This document shows positions 54,500 through 58,244 of a stretch of DNA of 58,244 nt, piece after piece. Below the pieces are notes generated by a model. That model saw nothing but the letters and a program-made list of their open reading frames with translations, was not told the origin of the DNA and did not search any database. The first letter of the stretch is position 1; each line of letters opens with the position of its first letter. Source of the DNA: CALCKU01 sp964654665 (GTDB lineage Bacteria; Pseudomonadota; Alphaproteobacteria; Caulobacterales; Maricaulaceae); the NCBI GenBank assembly GCA_964654665.1, contig CAZZKV010000018.1, positions 1-58,244 of the forward strand, read 5' to 3'. Both the position numbers and the translations under genes were made by a program.

Positions 54500-56041
54500 A
54501 TGGTAGATCAAATAAAAGACCCAGCCACTTCTTTATGGCTTTATAATTCTCTATCGCGGAAAAAAGAGGTTTTTAATCCGCAAGACCCTGCACGCGTGAC
54601 GATGTATAATTGTGGGCCGACGGTTTATTCCTATGCTCATATAGGTAATGCCCGTGCCGCCGTTGTCGCCGATGTGCTGTTTCGCGTATTGAGGCATATA
54701 TATGGCCTCGGTCATGTGATCTATGCACGTAATATCACCGACGTAGATGACAAAATCATCGCTAATGCTCAAGAGCAGGGTGTGCCAATGGCCCAGATTA
54801 CGGAAAAATACGCCCGTATCTATAATGAAGATCTTGCTGCAATTGGCTGCTTGCCGCCAACCCATCAACCCAAAGCCACCGATAATATTGACGGTATGAT
54901 AGCGCTTATTCAGTCATTGCTGGCAGGCGGTTATGCCTATGCCAGTGATGATCATGTTTTTTTCGATGTGTCGCAATATGATGATTACGGTAAATTGTCA
55001 GGCAATACGCTAGAAGCTCTTAAAAAAGGCGACCGCGTCGGGGAAGGGGAAGTAGCCCGCAAGAAAAATGCGGCTGATTTTGTTCTCTGGAAACCTGAAT
55101 TGGGCGGCGTAGGCTGGGACGCTCCTTTTGGCCGAGGTCGTCCTGGGTGGCATATTGAATGTTCGGCTATGGTAAAATCTGCTCTGACATATGGAATAAG
55201 CGGGGAGACGATCGATATACATTGCGGCGGCGTTGATCTGAAATTCCCGCATCATGAAAATGAAATTGCGCAAAGTAACTGTGCTCATGGCCACCCTATG
55301 GCAAATTATTGGGTGCATAATGAATTTCTTAATCTGTCAGCAAAAGATGGTTCTAGCGAAAAAATGTCCAAAAGTCTTGGCAATGTAAAACTTATCCATG
55401 ACTTGCTCAAAAATTGGGATGGGGAAGTTATTCGCCTTGCGCTTCTTAAAGCCCATTACCGCAGCGAACTTATTTGGTCCGAAACTTTGCTGCGCGAGAG
55501 CAAAGCCCAGCTTGATGGGTGGTATAGGGTTTTAAAAAGGTGGAATTTTAAGGTTACCCATTCACCGGATCCTTATACTATTTTCATGAAGTCCATTCTC
55601 AACGATATGAATATTCCGGATGCTTTGGCATTAATTGCACAGGCGCAATCGTCTTTAGCTTTAGGTTATGCTCCCTTCCAATCGGTTGTACATCCAGCCG
55701 GATCGCCGCAGAAAGAAAGGATGGCAGGCTTAGAGCCTGATGAACTTCACAAAGAATTATCCAAATTAGTATCCTGTTTTAATCTGCTTGGTCTGTTGCA
55801 AAATAATCCTGAAGACTGGTTTGCGGGCGGCGCTTCGGATGATGAAAAGGCCCGTATAGACATATTAGTTGCTGAATATGACACTGTGCGGGCCGCAGCT
55901 ATGACGGCCAAACAAAGCGGTGATAAAACGGCCATGGGCGCGGCTTTCAAAGCTTCAGACGCTATTCGTAATAATTTACGATCTGAAGGTGTACGGCTTG
56001 AAACAAAACCTGATGGCACAACGCAATGGCGCAAAGAATAA
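54500..56041 (+). CDS. cysS: cysteinyl-tRNA synthetase
   Basis: Class I aminoacyl-tRNA synthetase. The zinc-site opening TMYNCGPTVYSYAHIGNAR contains Cys and the HIGH-like HIGN; later zinc ligands lie in WHIECSAM and KFPHHENEIAQS; KMSKS is intact (EKMSKSLGN). At 513 aa it is longer than the usual ~460, the extra part lying in the C-terminal region around KERMAGLEPDELHKEL. ATG 54500 (MVDQIKD) is preferred; ATG 54449 is possible. Confidence 0.95.
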   Translation: MVDQIKDPATSLWLYNSLSRKKEVFNPQDPARVTMYNCGPTVYSYAHIGNARAAVVADVLFRVLRHIYGLGHVIYARNITDVDDKIIANAQEQGVPMAQITEKYARIYNEDLAAIGCLPPTHQPKATDNIDGMIALIQSLLAGGYAYASDDHVFFDVSQYDDYGKLSGNTLEALKKGDRVGEGEVARKKNAADFVLWKPELGGVGWDAPFGRGRPGWHIECSAMVKSALTYGISGETIDIHCGGVDLKFPHHENEIAQSNCAHGHPMANYWVHNEFLNLSAKDGSSEKMSKSLGNVKLIHDLLKNWDGEVIRLALLKAHYRSELIWSETLLRESKAQLDGWYRVLKRWNFKVTHSPDPYTIFMKSILNDMNIPDALALIAQAQSSLALGYAPFQSVVHPAGSPQKERMAGLEPDELHKELSKLVSCFNLLGLLQNNPEDWFAGGASDDEKARIDILVAEYDTVRAAAMTAKQSGDKTAMGAAFKASDAIRNNLRSEGVRLETKPDGTTQWRKE

Positions 56042-56229
56042 TTAAGGCTCTCGCTGTGCGACGCCAAATATTAGGGTTTCTCTGGCGTTCATTTTTTCAT
56101 GCCAGACAGATGAACTGTTATAGGCGGTACGGTGATTGCCTTTAGCTTAAAACCCACATATTTATTAGGCCAATAAGTAACAAGTTTTTAGAGTTGAGCC
56201 TATTTTCAGAAGCATATTGATTCTGGTGA

Positions 56230-57735
56230 TCATTCTTTTTGAGATGTTAATCCCAATACAACATCGATTATTTTTCCGATTTCATCTTGTTCCATAACAC
56301 CTCTTATCTGGTCGGAGCCCGGACCTGAGGCATAAAGTGGGACATCTTCGCCAGCATGGGTTTCACTGGGCAGGCGTACTGCGCTTTGCTGGCGATAGTC
56401 TTTTGCTTGTACTGTGTTATCGCTTAGCGCCGGGCTCTTTTTCTTGCGTTTATTGGGACCATTATAATAGCCTAATGTTGTATAAGGTTTATCATAGCTA
56501 TCGAGTGTATACTCATTAGCGGGTTGCCCTGTTTTTATATCAAACCCGCGCACCAGTCCCAATATTGGATTACCACGCACAGGATAGCCGGCGATAGTAA
56601 AGGCATGGCTATGGTCAGCCGTCACTATGATTAGCGTGTCATTTCCAACCTCGGCTTTGGCGAGTTTCACGGCTGCGTTCAAGGCTTGCATATCACGCAG
56701 GGCCCGATATGCATTGGTGTCATGATGGGCATGATCGACGCGGCCTGCCTCGATCATTAAGATATAGCCTTCGGAGTTTTGGGATAAAGCCTGAATGGCA
56801 AATTGTGTCATTTCAGCCAATGACGGCTGTTCCCCTGCAATACGATCCGCTTCATAATCCATATGGGATTGATCAAAAAGCCCTAAGAGAGGAACAGCAG
56901 GGTTGGCATTTTTGAGAGCCGTGGCATCTGTGATATATTGATAGGGGGTTTTTGCTGGCGTTGAACGGGCTTGCCATGCCTTTATTTGACTGGATGTAAA
57001 TTCTTTGGCACCGCCGCCTAGGGCGACATCAACATCACTTTTTATTAGCTGGGCTGCAATGCTCTCGCATCCGGCTTTGGCAGCTTTGCCTTTGATATCT
57101 TTATCGGCCTCCCAATCGCGATTTGGGCTATGTCCATAGAGGGCGGCGGGTGTGGCATGGGTTATCCGCGCCGTTGAGATCACGCCAACTGATAATCCAG
57201 CGGCTTTGGCTTTTATGGTCAAATTGGGTGGAGCGCTTTTGTCGACACATCCTTCTTGGATCATTTTGGCCATATCAGGATTGGGGCGGACATTAATTGT
57301 TCCAATATTGGTTTTATATCCTGATAATATAGCCGTGGCAGTTCCGGCGCTGTCAGGGACTTGGGCATTGGTATTATAGGTCTTAACAAGGGCAAGGTTC
57401 TCAAAATCTTCGAAGGCGAGGCTATGCTCTTCGCCTTTTAGGCCTTGGGATTGGCCGTCAAATATCCGCGCGGCCGTGATTGTTGAAATGCCCATGCCAT
57501 CACCAATAAAAATAATGAGGTTTTTTGCGGTTTTCTTGTTTAGGGATCGGTGTGGCTTTGTGCTACGCGCCTCTAAATGTGCAGAAACCTTAGGTGAGGT
57601 TAAGGATAGAGCCGTGGATTCGGGGAGGGATTGAGCCTTGGAATTGCTTTTTATACCGCTTTCTGCTATGCAGGCGTTTAGGAAACAGAATAAAAAGGCT
57701 GTCGAGACCTTAATAAAAGGTGAAAGATAGCGCAT
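56230..57735 (-). CDS. alkaline phosphatase, lipoprotein form
   Basis: A 501-aa PhoA-superfamily phosphomonoesterase. A lipobox FLNAC near residue 22 suggests an envelope lipoprotein. The metal and active sites are seen: NLIIFIGDGMG (Asp), the catalytic Ser in DSAGTAT, HAHHDTNA and TADHSHAF. ATG 57735 follows GAGGA by six bases. It is the last coding gene before the rRNA operon and is transcribed away from it. No Pho box was confirmed. Confidence 0.93.
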   Translation of the reverse strand: MRYLSPFIKVSTAFLFCFLNACIAESGIKSNSKAQSLPESTALSLTSPKVSAHLEARSTKPHRSLNKKTAKNLIIFIGDGMGISTITAARIFDGQSQGLKGEEHSLAFEDFENLALVKTYNTNAQVPDSAGTATAILSGYKTNIGTINVRPNPDMAKMIQEGCVDKSAPPNLTIKAKAAGLSVGVISTARITHATPAALYGHSPNRDWEADKDIKGKAAKAGCESIAAQLIKSDVDVALGGGAKEFTSSQIKAWQARSTPAKTPYQYITDATALKNANPAVPLLGLFDQSHMDYEADRIAGEQPSLAEMTQFAIQALSQNSEGYILMIEAGRVDHAHHDTNAYRALRDMQALNAAVKLAKAEVGNDTLIIVTADHSHAFTIAGYPVRGNPILGLVRGFDIKTGQPANEYTLDSYDKPYTTLGYYNGPNKRKKKSPALSDNTVQAKDYRQQSAVRLPSETHAGEDVPLYASGPGSDQIRGVMEQDEIGKIIDVVLGLTSQKE

Positions 57736-57803
57736 ATGGTGTCCTCAAAAAGCGTTAAGAGATTGATTTAAAACGTTTTTTTATAATACCTGTGAATTAT
57801 ACG

Positions 57804-57833
57804 AAAAAAAGATACAGATTTGTGTCTTTTTTT
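57804..57833 (+). terminator. dyad between phoA-like gene and rRNA promoter
   Basis: A 13-bp hairpin (57804-57816 with 57821-57833), followed by T then A tracts. The single wobble pair is U-G only in plus-strand RNA, so it may stop plus-strand antisense transcription before the rRNA promoter. It also forms A/T tracts just ahead of the -35 box and may act as an UP element. Confidence 0.4.
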
Positions 57834-57845
57834 TAAAAAAAGGTG

Positions 57846-57874
57846 TTGCAACCCCAAAATCGTTTCCCTATATA
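57846..57874 (+). promoter_or_regulatory. rRNA operon promoter
   Basis: TTGCAA (57846-57851), a 17-base spacer and TATATA (57869-57874), preceded by A/T tracts that resemble an UP element. Transcription should start near 57881. The match and its position before 16S make it the main rRNA promoter. Confidence 0.75.
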
Positions 57875-57880
57875 GCGCTC

Positions 57881-58202
57881 CTCGCCGAGGGAAACACCCC
57901 GCGGGCGAGCGGGCCTTTCGCGAGGCCTTTTGTTTTGGAAAAAGATCGTATCAATTTCCGGCTGTTTGACATTGTGAATATGGGAAGAGAGACGCAGGCG
58001 GCGTTTAGCTGTGAGCAGATGTGGTAACACACTGCAAAACTCTTGTTGAACGACTGTTTAGACGTTTCTCTTTATGAAAATAATGATAAATCGCTTGAGG
58101 CCTTTAGGTCTTAAACGGTTCTTCGTTATTTCTTTGAAACGCAACGAAGCGCGACATATCTTTGATATGTCACGTCAGTTAAAACGACAGTCGGATCACT
58201 TT
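57881..58202 (+). promoter_or_regulatory. structured 16S leader with boxA-like elements
   Basis: The stretch before 16S has no gene. It begins with a GC-rich hairpin (CTCGCC 57881-57886 with GGCGAG 57904-57909). Next comes GGCCT/AGGCC (57912-57927) followed by TTTTGTTTT, a terminator-like stem. TGTTTGACATTGTGAATA (about 57963-57980) is a conserved alphaproteobacterial leader element. Two boxA-like strings are visible (TTCTCTTTATGA near 58065, TTCTTTGAAAC near 58130). GACATATC/GATATGTC (58152-58171) pair close to 16S. Confidence 0.65.
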
Positions 58203-58244
58203 CAACCTGAGAGTTTGATTCTGGCTCAGAACGAACGCTGGCGG
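58203..58244 (+). rRNA. rrs: 16S ribosomal RNA, 5' end (truncated by window)
   Basis: The terminal sequence CAACCTGAGAGTTTGATTCTGG and following GCTCAGAACGAACGCTGGCGG match the conserved 16S 5' end (cited in two parts). Only about 42 bases are in the window. It lies on the plus strand behind the rRNA promoter. GATTCTGG has a T where many relatives have C. Confidence 0.97.

Noticed and set aside
1..58244. CRISPR arrays, tRNA genes, insertion sequences
   Set aside because: No regularly spaced repeats, no T-loop/anticodon cloverleaf in any intergenic gap, and no transposase or terminal inverted repeats were seen by eye.

Overview
The window is a gene-dense chromosomal segment of an alphaproteobacterium. 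The markers are a GcrA cell-cycle regulator, a DUF4167 protein, a CobS/CobT pair preceded by BolA and J-domain genes, and an alphaproteobacterial 16S 5' end. By eye the base composition is low for the class (roughly mid-40s % GC). GcrA together with this gene set suggests a dimorphic, Hyphomonadaceae/Caulobacterales-type bacterium; that placement is inference. I see no prophage, insertion sequence, CRISPR array or tRNA gene. Most of the window is ordinary core genome.

Layout. 0-2.7 kb: ffh and rpsP behind a clear sigma70-type promoter and ending at a strong terminator. 2.7-13.5 kb: cupin/TerC, an MscS channel, a periplasmic rhodanese, argG, a membrane protein with AT-hook-like motifs, a LytM/M23 peptidase and a YdbH-like envelope protein. 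13.5-18.2 kb: DUF4167, prmC, a thioredoxin-like lipoprotein, an alpha/beta hydrolase, a GT4 glycosyltransferase, and infC, which appears to start at a non-canonical AUC codon. 18.2-18.77 kb: a gene-free stretch with at least three minus-strand Rho-independent terminators, read here as a cluster of candidate small RNAs. 18.77-27.9 kb: an MBL hydrolase, a DUF3108 protein, a PAS-GGDEF-EAL protein, a small membrane protein, a GT2 enzyme, the 5-oxoprolinase operon pxpABC, and a pabB-pabC fusion that follows it by 2 bases. 27.9-34.1 kb: a tightly coupled six-gene operon DUF4129-DUF4350-MoxR-DUF58-SpoIIM-RDD. 34.1-42.2 kb (minus strand): parE, glnE and a large autotransporter. 42.4-46.8 kb: bolA, a J-domain protein, cobS, cobT, gcrA. 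47.1-51.5 kb: an ABC-2 permease, argD, argF, trmD and rplS. 51.5-57.7 kb: two tandem paralogous secreted proteins, folE, small membrane proteins, a ClpP/crotonase-like periplasmic protein, cysS and a lipoprotein alkaline phosphatase. 57.8-58.24 kb: an rRNA promoter, a structured leader and the first bases of a 16S rRNA gene.

How the genes work together. argG, argD and argF are scattered steps of arginine synthesis. Ffh, bS16, bL19, TrmD, IF3, PrmC, CysS and 16S belong to translation. The usual ffh-rpsP-rimM-trmD-rplS order is broken: trmD-rplS lies about 48 kb from rpsP and rimM is not in the window. FolE and PabBC both feed folate synthesis. The MoxR operon has the gene content of a membrane-associated AAA+/VWA chaperone system.

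The observations most worth a second look are the sRNA cluster beside infC, the AUC start of infC, the membrane-anchored AT-hook-like protein, the MoxR operon, and the hairpin-rich rRNA leader. Nothing in the window is unambiguously a new defence or mobile system. Start codons were chosen by Shine-Dalgarno spacing and family N-termini and often differ from the longest open frame.
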